DNA of 42,664 bases from Bacteroidota bacterium (GTDB taxonomy: Bacteria > Bacteroidota > Bacteroidia > Flavobacteriales_F > PHOS-HE28). This document shows, piece by piece, positions 31,786 through 40,600 of this stretch (position 1 is its first letter; each line of letters starts with the position of its first letter). The stretch is from the NCBI GenBank assembly GCA_018266685.1, contig JAFDZY010000482.1:1-42664 (forward strand), written 5' to 3'. A program made the translations under genes and the position numbers. The notes beneath the pieces were generated by a model. It saw nothing but the letters and a program-made list of their open reading frames with translations. It made no database searches and was not told the DNA's origin.

Positions 31786-33822
31786 ATGGCAGCCGCATAT
31801 TTCCCTTTCCGCACATTCCTGTTGCGCACTTTCGCCATGGCGTTTGCCCTGGCCGGGGCGTTCCACAGCCATGCGCAGGAGCTACCCGCCTTGGACCAGG
31901 AAGAACAACGCCTGTTGCAAGCCGATCCGCGGTCGTTGCTGCACAACTCCAACGACCAAGGCACCTACTACTCCACCACCCGGCTTGCGGACATGGAGAA
32001 CCGTGACGAACGTGAAGCGCCTGCCCAGATCCAGATCATTACTTCACGGCAGCTCCGGTCGTACGGCGTGCACAACCTACGTGAAGCACTGATGCTGGTG
32101 CCCGGCCTGTCCGTGGCCATTGGCCGCGATGAGACCGCAGGCCTGGGCGTTCACGGTAGCTGGGCCATGGAAGGCTTGTGCCTGTTCCTGTTGAACGGCG
32201 ATCAGCTAAATGAAAACGGCCAAGGCAGTTTTCCATTGGACGAGCGCATTCCGCTGGCCAATGTGGAACGGATTGAAGTGCTTACCGGCCCCGCATCCAT
32301 GCTCTACGGCGGCTTTGCCGGGCTGGGCGTCGTAAACATCGTAACACGCAGCGCCGAACAGGGGCCGGGAAGCACGGCCCAGGTCCGGGGAGGCATGACT
32401 GAAAGTGGAAGCTCCTTTACCGACGGTACCGTTAGCGGTGCCCACCGCCTCAGCGGGCAACAGGAGATCAGCTATTTGTACAGCCAGGCCAGCGGCAACC
32501 GCAGCAACGCCCGCTATTTGCTGCCGGACGGAACACCGGTGCGCTTGGCCGACAGCACGGCTTTCATGGCCAACACATTCCAATTCACCTACGGCTGGAA
32601 AGACCTGAAGGTGCGCATGGCGTACATGGATGAACGGCAACAGGTACCTGAAGCCGCATGTACCCTGCTGCGGCGGGATGCAATGGTGGGCTTGGAGCAG
32701 CGCACCCAAGTGGCCAAACCGCTGGAATTGTACTGGCGCGCCGCACATGATGTACAAGCACCGTGGTCGTACACCAACACGCTGTCCGCAGCATTGGTAG
32801 CCTCCAACACCACCAACCAACGCACCAGTGCGCTGGCCTCCTTGCTGTATAAGCCATGGGAAGGCGTTGCGATCCGGGCAGGCTTCACCGGCTACCAAGC
32901 CACCAGTACCTTCGACCTGGCCGGAAGTGCCGGGGCCCGGTACCTGAACGGGGAATCCTCCATCCAGTTCCATTCCTTGGCCTGGTTTGCCGAAGGCAGC
33001 TGGCAAAGCAAGGCGGGGGTTCTGCTCGCGGGGATCAGGCAGGAGCAGCATTCCTTGGCCGGTTCGTTTGTGGCACCACGCTTAGCCTACACCCGGGTAT
33101 TGGGCCGCTTCCACGTCAAACTGCTGTGGGGCAGCGCCTACCATATCCCATCCCTTGTACAATTGGAACATGCAGCCCCGGGCTTTGAGCCTGCAGATGG
33201 GCCCATCACGGGCCTTCAGGCGGAACTGGGCTTTAGGATCGGTAAATCCACGCGGATCACCGGAAACATCTACCGAATGACCCTCTCCAACCCCTTGGAC
33301 GCATTGGTTGACAGCCTGCTGCGGGTTGAATACTGCAACGGCAACACCGCAGGCACCGAGGGCATTGATGCGCGGATACAGGTGGAAACAAAGCGCATAA
33401 GCCTCCTTGCCGGAGCGGGCATTAACCGCATGGTAGCTGAAGCTGTGGCCACCACGGACCTATTGAACGGTCCGGAACAGGCTCCTTGGCAAGAATTGCC
33501 CGCCGCGCGTGTGGTATTGGCTACAGGCTATGATGCTTTCCCTTGGCTTTCCGCCCATGTACGGGGAAACTGGCAAAGTGCCATTAGCTCCCCTGCATCG
33601 GGCGAGGCGGCCGTGCGGGTGCACCTGCCTTCGCAGATCTTCCTCGCCTCCGGCCTCACACTGCGTCCCGGAAAAGAACGCAGGTTTACCATAGACCTCT
33701 CCTGCAGCAACATCCTTGACACTGAACGGGTGCTCACCAGCCCTGGCAATGACGGCCTTCCGCTGATGCGCCTCAATGGCAGGCAATGGCTGTTCGGCTT
33801 GGCATACAAGATCGTCAAATGA
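31786..33822 (+). CDS. TonB-dependent outer-membrane receptor
   Basis: 678 residues with a signal peptide (AMAFALAGAFHSHAQE; the start is at 31786 or one of the nearby in-frame ATGs). Plug domain about 70-190: APAQIQIITSRQLRSYGVHNLREALMLVPGLSV, GLGVHGSW, IEVLTGPASMLYGG, GVVNIVTRS. The barrel fills the rest, with a penultimate LFGLAYKI strand. There is no N-terminal carboxypeptidase-like or anti-sigma-interacting domain, so it is not a classic FecA-type transducer. Ligand unknown. Its TGA overlaps the ATG of the phosphatase gene (ATGA at 33819-33822), so the two are translationally coupled. A TCAATTTG string (31728-31735) may be its promoter box. Confidence 0.92.
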   Translation: MAAAYFPFRTFLLRTFAMAFALAGAFHSHAQELPALDQEEQRLLQADPRSLLHNSNDQGTYYSTTRLADMENRDEREAPAQIQIITSRQLRSYGVHNLREALMLVPGLSVAIGRDETAGLGVHGSWAMEGLCLFLLNGDQLNENGQGSFPLDERIPLANVERIEVLTGPASMLYGGFAGLGVVNIVTRSAEQGPGSTAQVRGGMTESGSSFTDGTVSGAHRLSGQQEISYLYSQASGNRSNARYLLPDGTPVRLADSTAFMANTFQFTYGWKDLKVRMAYMDERQQVPEAACTLLRRDAMVGLEQRTQVAKPLELYWRAAHDVQAPWSYTNTLSAALVASNTTNQRTSALASLLYKPWEGVAIRAGFTGYQATSTFDLAGSAGARYLNGESSIQFHSLAWFAEGSWQSKAGVLLAGIRQEQHSLAGSFVAPRLAYTRVLGRFHVKLLWGSAYHIPSLVQLEHAAPGFEPADGPITGLQAELGFRIGKSTRITGNIYRMTLSNPLDALVDSLLRVEYCNGNTAGTEGIDARIQVETKRISLLAGAGINRMVAEAVATTDLLNGPEQAPWQELPAARVVLATGYDAFPWLSAHVRGNWQSAISSPASGEAAVRVHLPSQIFLASGLTLRPGKERRFTIDLSCSNILDTERVLTSPGNDGLPLMRLNGRQWLFGLAYKIVK

Positions 33823-36362
33823 CCAGGAGGTCTTCCATAGTCCTTGCATGCGCCGCCTTGCTGGCAGCCGGCAGTTGCTTTGCCCAGGAGCAGGACCAGC
33901 TACTGTCCTCCGCGGCCGCACCAAGCCCGGACAAGGACCATGCGGCCAGCCTCATTGCACTGTCCACGCAGGAACGCGAGGCGGGCCATTGGGGCAAAGC
34001 AGTGGAATACGCCACCTTGGCCAGTTCAGAAGCGGAAAAAGCCGGGCTTGGCCAGGACCAGGCACGTGCCCTGATCGAACTGGCCATGGCCCAAAAGGCC
34101 AGGGGCGACATGGAAAACGCCATCGGTGCAGCACAACGCGCAACCTTGGTACGCTCCACCACGCACAGCAGCCTGCGCACCAATGCCTTGTTGTACCTGG
34201 CGAGCCTCTATGTATCGGCAGGGTTTCCGCAAAAAGCCCTTGAACACTTGGAGGAAGCGCGCAAAAGCACGGCAGCCGCCCAAGTGCCTGCAAGTGCCAT
34301 GCTCAGTGTGGAGGTTGCAGCCAAGTCAGGCGTGCTTCCACCAGCTGAACTGGAGTCCTATTGCACCCAGCAGCTTGCCTCCAAAGCAGTAATGGAGGAT
34401 GCCGGACTGGAATACCTGCTTACGGCACACCTGGCCACGGCCCAGGCCAGCCAAGGCAAGAACGCGGAAGCCTTGGAGACCGAAGAGCGCGTAATGCGCA
34501 TGGCCATTGCCATGGGCCGCAGCCAGGATGCAGCCATCTGCGCCAACAACAAGGCCGAACTCTACAATCGCCTTGGGCAGCGTGAGCAATCGATTGAAGC
34601 ATACAACCAAGGCTTGATCCTGGTGGAGGACTTGCCGGAGATCCGCCTGAACATGTCCATCAACGTCATACAGGCCATGGCTGCGGCAGGTCATCGGGAG
34701 GCCGCCATGCGCACCCTGGCGGACGCAAAGCGGCAAGCCACGCTGCACAACCTGCAGCAGATGCAGCCCCGGATCCAACTAACCGAGGCTGTCGCCAATT
34801 TGGTGCTGGGTGACCTTCAAAAGGCACAAGCCTCGGCCGCCACGGCGCTGGCCACCGCCGAGGAACAGCAGAACGACGATGCACAGGCCCAAGCAAGTGA
34901 CGTGCTATCGGCAGTGTACGACCGCATGCAGTTGGAAACGGAGGCCCGCCGCTATGAACGGCTTGCAGGCGAGATCAGGCAACGCATCGACCGCAAGGCG
35001 GAAAGCACACGTGCCGACCATGACGCCCAATTGCTGCGCCTGCAGCGCATTGAGCGGGAACAGGGAGACCTGATGGGCCGGGAGCAGCGCAAGGAAACCA
35101 AGCTGAAGCAGTTGGCGCTGGACGCGGAAAACCGTGAAAAGCAACTCTCGCTGCTGCTATACGAGAAGCAACTCCAGGAAGCCGCCAGCCGGGAGGCCAT
35201 CATGGTAAGCGAACGGACCAAGCAACAATTGCTGCTGGTGCAATCCTCCCTGGAACGCGAGCGGCAACAGCGGAAGATCCAGGAACTGGACAACAGCCGC
35301 ATGATGCAAACGCTGAACCTCTCGCGCATGAAGGCCGAGCAGCGGGAGCAGCAGCGCAGCATGGAAATGCTGGAGCAGCAGAACAAGGCCACCGTCATGG
35401 AAAGCCGGGCCATAAAAGCCAACCAGGAACGGCAGAAAGCCATGCGCAACCTGTTCATCGCGGCAGCCATCGGGGCACTTGCCCTGGCGGCATGGATGTA
35501 CTGGGCATGGCTGGTGGCGAGGCGGAAGAAACGCATGGTGAGCGAGCAGAACAAGATCATCACCTCCATCAATGGGGAATTGCATGCACGCAACACCGAC
35601 ATTGAAAGCAGCCTGGGCTATGCACGCACCATCCAGTCCACCATCATCCCGACGGAATCAACGCTGAACGACCTTGTGCCGGAAAGTTTCCTCCTGTACA
35701 AGCCCTTGCAGAGCGTGAGCGGCGACCTGCCATTTGTGCGCCGCATCGGTGACCGCCTCTACATAGCCGCGATCGACTGCACCGGCCACGGCGTGCCGGC
35801 CGCCATGATGACCTTCATTGCCTACTACGGACTGAACGAACTCCTTTTGCAAAACCCGACGTTGACCAGCGGCGCCCTGTTGGACCGGTTGCATGAACAT
35901 GTGCGCAAGGTGATGAACGAGCGCACGGGAGGCGGCCTCTACAACGATGGCTTTGACATTGGCATGTGCTGCATGGACCTCCGCAAGCAAACGCTCTGCT
36001 TTGCCGGTGCACAACTCCCCTTGGTGTTGGTGAGGAACGGCCATGCAACCCGGTTCAAAGGTGATGTATTACCCTTGGGTGACGACCGGTACCAACGCAA
36101 GCAAGGTTATCAGGACCACCACATGGACCTCCGGAACGGGGATGCCCTTTACCTGTTCAGCGATGGCATCATTCACCAATTCGGGGGGGAACAAGGCGAC
36201 AAGAAATTCTCCTCCAAGCGCCTTACGGAGCTCTTGGAGCGGACCGCCACCATGGACATGGCATTGGTGAAGCAGGAAGCTGAGCGCGAGTTTGAGGCCT
36301 GGAAAAGCAACCAATCCCAAACCGATGACGTACTACTGATCGGGCTGCGGTATGCCGCCTGA
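33819..36362 (+). CDS. TPR/coiled-coil transmembrane PP2C (SpoIIE-type) phosphatase, SiaA-like
   Basis: 847 residues. It has a signal peptide (MTRRSSIVLACAALLAAGSCFA), TPR-like helical repeats (about 30-400), then a long Gln/Glu/Arg-rich coiled coil (about 400-540). One transmembrane helix (about 545-566) puts everything before it in the periplasm and the rest in the cytoplasm. The SpoIIE/PP2C domain (about 590-847) keeps the metal-site motifs: V633-S-G-D636, A-I-D653 in AAIDCTGHGVPAAMM, SDGI with D782, and D836-D837 near the end. It would dephosphorylate a SiaC-like protein in response to a periplasmic cue. It overlaps the TonB receptor by ATGA and precedes siaB-like by 18 bases. Confidence 0.85.
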   Translation: MTRRSSIVLACAALLAAGSCFAQEQDQLLSSAAAPSPDKDHAASLIALSTQEREAGHWGKAVEYATLASSEAEKAGLGQDQARALIELAMAQKARGDMENAIGAAQRATLVRSTTHSSLRTNALLYLASLYVSAGFPQKALEHLEEARKSTAAAQVPASAMLSVEVAAKSGVLPPAELESYCTQQLASKAVMEDAGLEYLLTAHLATAQASQGKNAEALETEERVMRMAIAMGRSQDAAICANNKAELYNRLGQREQSIEAYNQGLILVEDLPEIRLNMSINVIQAMAAAGHREAAMRTLADAKRQATLHNLQQMQPRIQLTEAVANLVLGDLQKAQASAATALATAEEQQNDDAQAQASDVLSAVYDRMQLETEARRYERLAGEIRQRIDRKAESTRADHDAQLLRLQRIEREQGDLMGREQRKETKLKQLALDAENREKQLSLLLYEKQLQEAASREAIMVSERTKQQLLLVQSSLERERQQRKIQELDNSRMMQTLNLSRMKAEQREQQRSMEMLEQQNKATVMESRAIKANQERQKAMRNLFIAAAIGALALAAWMYWAWLVARRKKRMVSEQNKIITSINGELHARNTDIESSLGYARTIQSTIIPTESTLNDLVPESFLLYKPLQSVSGDLPFVRRIGDRLYIAAIDCTGHGVPAAMMTFIAYYGLNELLLQNPTLTSGALLDRLHEHVRKVMNERTGGGLYNDGFDIGMCCMDLRKQTLCFAGAQLPLVLVRNGHATRFKGDVLPLGDDRYQRKQGYQDHHMDLRNGDALYLFSDGIIHQFGGEQGDKKFSSKRLTELLERTATMDMALVKQEAEREFEAWKSNQSQTDDVLLIGLRYAA

Positions 36363-36380
36363 CCGAAAGCACTGGACAAG

Positions 36381-36875
36381 ATGAACAAGAACCTGCTTGA
36401 ATACCAAGGCCAACTAAGCAGTGAGGTGCGTGTCCAACTAATTACCCTGCTGCAGTGCATCGCCCTGTACAATTTGGGGAAACGGAGCGACCTGAAGCGC
36501 CTTGTGGGAATAGCCTTGGAGCTCCTGGACAATGCCCAGCGCTACAACGTGGGTTCAGACGTTGACTTCACCTGGCACATTGCCAATGGCGAACTGATCG
36601 TTCAGGTCACCAACCGCGCGGTCGGCAGCGATGCCGAGCGCCTGCTCAAATCCGTGGCGGACATTGCCCGGATGACCCCGGAGGAGGTAAACGCTGCATT
36701 TAAGCAACAGATGCAGGAAGAAGGCTTTGGTGATAAAGGCGGCGCAGGGCTGGGCATGCTCCAGATCGCACGTAAATCGGGCAACCAGATCCGGGCCTAT
36801 GCAGAACCGGTGGACAACGACCTCTTCATCTGCCGGTCCGAAGTTTCAGCATCCTTGGAACGAACAAAAATCTGA
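36381..36875 (+). CDS. SiaB-family protein kinase (DUF6272)
   Basis: 164 residues, cytoplasmic. It has the GHKL-like ATP-binding signatures in reduced form: an N-box E47-L-L-D-N51 (ALELLDNAQRY) and a G-box G120-G-A-G-L-G125 (DKGGAGLGMLQIARKSGN). In Pseudomonas, SiaB phosphorylates SiaC and is countered by the SiaA phosphatase. Gene order phosphatase-kinase-switch protein (spacing 18 and 3 bases) supports that assignment. No histidine-kinase phosphoacceptor domain is present, as expected. No Shine-Dalgarno sequence precedes the ATG. Confidence 0.82.
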   Translation: MNKNLLEYQGQLSSEVRVQLITLLQCIALYNLGKRSDLKRLVGIALELLDNAQRYNVGSDVDFTWHIANGELIVQVTNRAVGSDAERLLKSVADIARMTPEEVNAAFKQQMQEEGFGDKGGAGLGMLQIARKSGNQIRAYAEPVDNDLFICRSEVSASLERTKI

Positions 36876-36878
36876 TCC

Positions 36879-37265
36879 ATGGAAGAACTGAACATAGCGG
36901 CAACCAGGAACACCCCTGCGGTATCCTACCAACCGCAGGATGCCAAGTTCATCGTATCAGGCCATTCCATCCCTGAGAACGCCAGCAATTTTTACCGGCC
37001 CATCATGGAGTGGCTTATCCGCAATGGGAGCGAGCTGCCGGCCGATTGCACCTTCGAGTTCAACCTCCCCTACTTCAACTCCAGCTCGCTGAAGGCCTTG
37101 TACCTGCTGCTGATGGAGATCAAGAAGGCCATGCAAGACCGGAAAGGATACCGAATTGCCTGGTATGTGGAAGATGGCGATGAGTTCATGCAGGAAGCAG
37201 CAGACACATTCACCGAATTGACTGGCATCAACATTGAGGTGTGCCAGGGCGGACCAAAAGCATAG
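36879..37265 (+). CDS. SiaC-family regulatory phosphoprotein (DUF1987)
   Basis: 128 residues, the usual size. The family pattern is clear: KFIVSGHSIPENASNFYRPIMEWL, then FEFNLPYFNSSSLKALYLLL, then a charged C-terminal half ending with an acidic helix. Family members usually have Thr in the YFN(T/S)S stretch, the phosphorylation site (Thr68 in P. aeruginosa SiaC); here Ser68 is in that place. When unphosphorylated, SiaC would bind an effector: in Pseudomonas the diguanylate cyclase SiaD, but no GGDEF gene is in this window. It starts 3 bases after the kinase gene and ends the operon. Confidence 0.85.
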   Translation: MEELNIAATRNTPAVSYQPQDAKFIVSGHSIPENASNFYRPIMEWLIRNGSELPADCTFEFNLPYFNSSSLKALYLLLMEIKKAMQDRKGYRIAWYVEDGDEFMQEAADTFTELTGINIEVCQGGPKA

Positions 37266-37660
37266 CCCGCTGCGGAGAACATTGCCCGGTTCTGCCCGCT
37301 GCCCCACCAGTTGGTTGCAGGCATGGCCGGATTTTCGTTTGTCCGGTTTGATTACTGAGCCGGTGATGAAGATCCGGTCTCCCCGATTGGCGTCCGTCAT
37401 GGTGAAGAAGAGAAGCAGTGAAGATGGGCGCAGCTTCCCCACTTCATTACTTCTTCACGAATTACCGGCAAGGACCGCTTCTTTGCCACCGTATCAGTAA
37501 AGTGTCAAGCACTGGCTGTACCTACACCACAGGCAAGGAAGCCGTGGATCGGCGTAGAACATCGACAAAGATGCAACCATCGTCGACCAAATCAGTATAA
37601 AGCCGCATCCGATGCATTCGCCACACGGCCTACCCTCCGTTGGCTTTGTGTTTCGGCGGT
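37266..37660. other. 395-bp intergenic region without recognised gene
   Basis: No gene, tRNA or clear terminator was seen. GAAGAAG (near 37402) and CTTCTTC (near 37454) could form the base of an imperfect stem after siaC. TGGCTTTG at 37641-37648 is a weak -7 candidate 12 bases before the ATG at 37661. On the minus strand a frame starting near 37399 encodes MTDANRGDRIFITGSVI, which runs antisense into siaC and is not supported as a gene. Confidence 0.4.
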
Positions 37661-40600
37661 ATGCTGACAGCTATGACCCCAGCCCACTGGATTCAACTTC
37701 GTGCAATAAGGAAACAGCTCCTGGCGTGTGGAGCGGCAACCACGTTGCTGGTTGGAATCTTCGCGCCGAAAGCCCAGGCTGCAACCTTCGCCGTAACAAG
37801 CATGGCCAATGCCGGCGCAGGGACTCTGCGCCAGGCCATCACCGACGCAAACAGCACACCGGGAGCGGACACCATTGCGTTCTCCATTCCGGGGGCCGGG
37901 GTAAGAACCATCACCTTGGCCAGCGCCCTGCCCACCATCACTGAGCAATTGCGCATTGATGGCTACACGCAGCCGGGCAGTGCATGGAACAACGCCAATC
38001 CCGGCAACAACGCCGTGCTTCTCATTGAGGTCAGCGGCAACAACACCGTAGCCGCCGGCCTCACAATAAATGCATCCAACTGCATCATCCAAGGCCTGGT
38101 ATTGAACCGTTTCACCACAAACTCGATCCACATACAAGCTGGAGCGGGCTACACCCGGATCTACGGCAACTTCATCGGCACCAATGCCACGGGCACCGCC
38201 GCCAGTGGAACCGGCAATGGCGTGGTCGTTTCAGGGCCGAATGCGGAAGTTGGCGGGTGGGGGCCTGAATACGGCAATCAGTTCTCCGGTGCCACCGCCG
38301 GTGCGGCGCTTCGTTTTTCAGGTGTTGGCGCCACGCAGAACTACATTCGTGCAAACCGTATTGGGCTCAGTGCGGACGGCACGACGGTGATCGGCGGATT
38401 CCAGCAAGGCATCCGTTTTGAAGGTGGCTCCACTTGGAGCGAGGTGGGATCGGACGGCTGCTGTTACAACTACATCACGGGTGCCACGGGCGCTGGCATT
38501 GCAATTGTCGGAGCCACCACGGATCACCACACGCTTTACGGCAACATGATCTGGGGCAATGGGGGCTTGGGAATCGACCTGGGCAACGACGGCGTAACCG
38601 CGAATGACCCCGGGGATGCCGACTCCGGCCCGAACGACGGGCAGAACTACCCGGTGATCCAAGAGGCCATGACGGACCAGGACGGGCGGGTTTATGTACG
38701 CCTTTCCTTCACCGGTGCGCCAAACACCTGGTACCATTTCGCATTCTATGCCAACGCAAATCCCGACGGCAGCGGATACGGTGAAGGCCAACAATGGATC
38801 GGTGCCTGCAACGGCCCCACCGATGGCGCGGGCAATTTACTGCTTCACGCCACTGCGGGGACTTGGTTGAACATTCCGGCCGGCACCATGATCAGTTGCA
38901 CCGCCACCAACCAAAACAACGGGAACACCTCCGAACTTGCACAGAACGTGGCCTGCTACTATGGCCGCCCGATAGTGACCAATACCAGCGACCTGGTGAA
39001 CGGCAACACGGCTTCCATCATGGACCTGGTGGCCGGCCCCGGTTCGGACGGCATCAGCCTGCGAGAAGCCATCATTGCGGCCAACAACAACCTGGATGCC
39101 TGGACACCGAACTATATCTACTTCAACCTGCCCGGCGCAGGGCCGCAAACCATCACTCCTTCTTCGCCATTTCCCAACCTGCAAACCAGGATAGTACTGG
39201 AAGGAAGGAGTGACCCCGATTACACGGGCACACCGGCAGTACACATCGCCGGTGGTGCAGCAGGTGCCGGTGCCGACGGATTCATCATTGAACAGGCGTG
39301 GAGTGCCATCTATGGTCTGAGCATTACCGGGTTCGCGGGGCACGGGGTGCTCATCAACAACGAAGGCACGGAGATCTCGGCATGCCATATCGGCCTAATG
39401 CCGGATGGCATTACGTGCGGCGGCAACGGCGGTGCCGGTATTTGGATCAACAATACGGACTTGGCAAACATCGGCAGCCCCTATGTAGCCGAGCCCAACG
39501 TGATCGCCGGGAACGCGCTGGGCGGCATAGTGATCGATGGCGCTGATGCCTCCTACAACCAGGTAGTGAACAGCCGCATCGGCGTGAACCTGGCGGGCTC
39601 CGCCGCGATCTGCAGCCAACCCAACGGCATTGTGCTTCAAAACGGTGCCAACACCAACTTCATCGGCATGAACGACCCCGCCCGCCTGAACGTGATCGGC
39701 GGGCACGACAACGACGGCATCCTGGTGGAAGGCAGCAATGACAACACCATCATTGGCACCTATAGCGGCACCAACCTCGCCGGCAATGCCGCCATCCCAA
39801 ACAACCACTTCGGGATCCAATTGTACAATGCCGACGGCAACGTGATCGGGCAACCAGGCGTGAGCACCGTGTGCTCCGGGAATAACGATGATGGAATAGC
39901 GATCCGCAGCGGCAGCGACAACAACCGGGTGGTGAACACCATCGTGGGCCTAGCGGCGGACGGATTCGCCTCCTTGGCGAACAGTGATGGCGGCATTGTG
40001 ATCTCGACCGGTTCCACCGGGAACATCATTGGTGGTGGCAACTCCGGCGAAGGCAACCTAGTGGCCGGCAATACCAATGGCTTCGGCGTTCACATCGGTG
40101 CAGGGAGCGCGACCAACCAGGTGCTTGGCAACCGCATTGGAATCAATGGAGCCGGAGCAGCACGCCCCAACCAGTACGGGCTTGTGGTGGAAAACAGCGC
40201 CGGCAACATCATCGGCGGGACTACGGCAGGAGCCAGGAACTATATCAGTGGCAACACCTACGACGGCGTATGGATCACCGGCGACGGCGCGGACAACAAC
40301 CGCGTTGAAGGGAACTACATCGGTACAAATTTGGCCGGCACGGCAGCCATTGGCAATGGAGGTCAGGGTGTACTGGTCCGCGAAGGCGCTGGCAACATCA
40401 TTGGCGGGGCCACAACTGCCCATGGCAACCTGATCTCCGGCAATACGAACGGGGTGTACATGCTCTACGCCGGCACGGACAACAACCTGGTCCGTAACAA
40501 CCGGATCGGCACCAACGCCTCCGGCACGGCCGCCATACCCAACACGAACTACGGCATCTCCCTTGGTACCGGTGCATTGAACACCTTGATCCAAGAGAAC

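Noticed and set aside
37300..37442. Minus-strand frame starting MTDANRGDRIFITG
   Set aside because: It runs antisense through siaC, has no promoter box and no recognised family.
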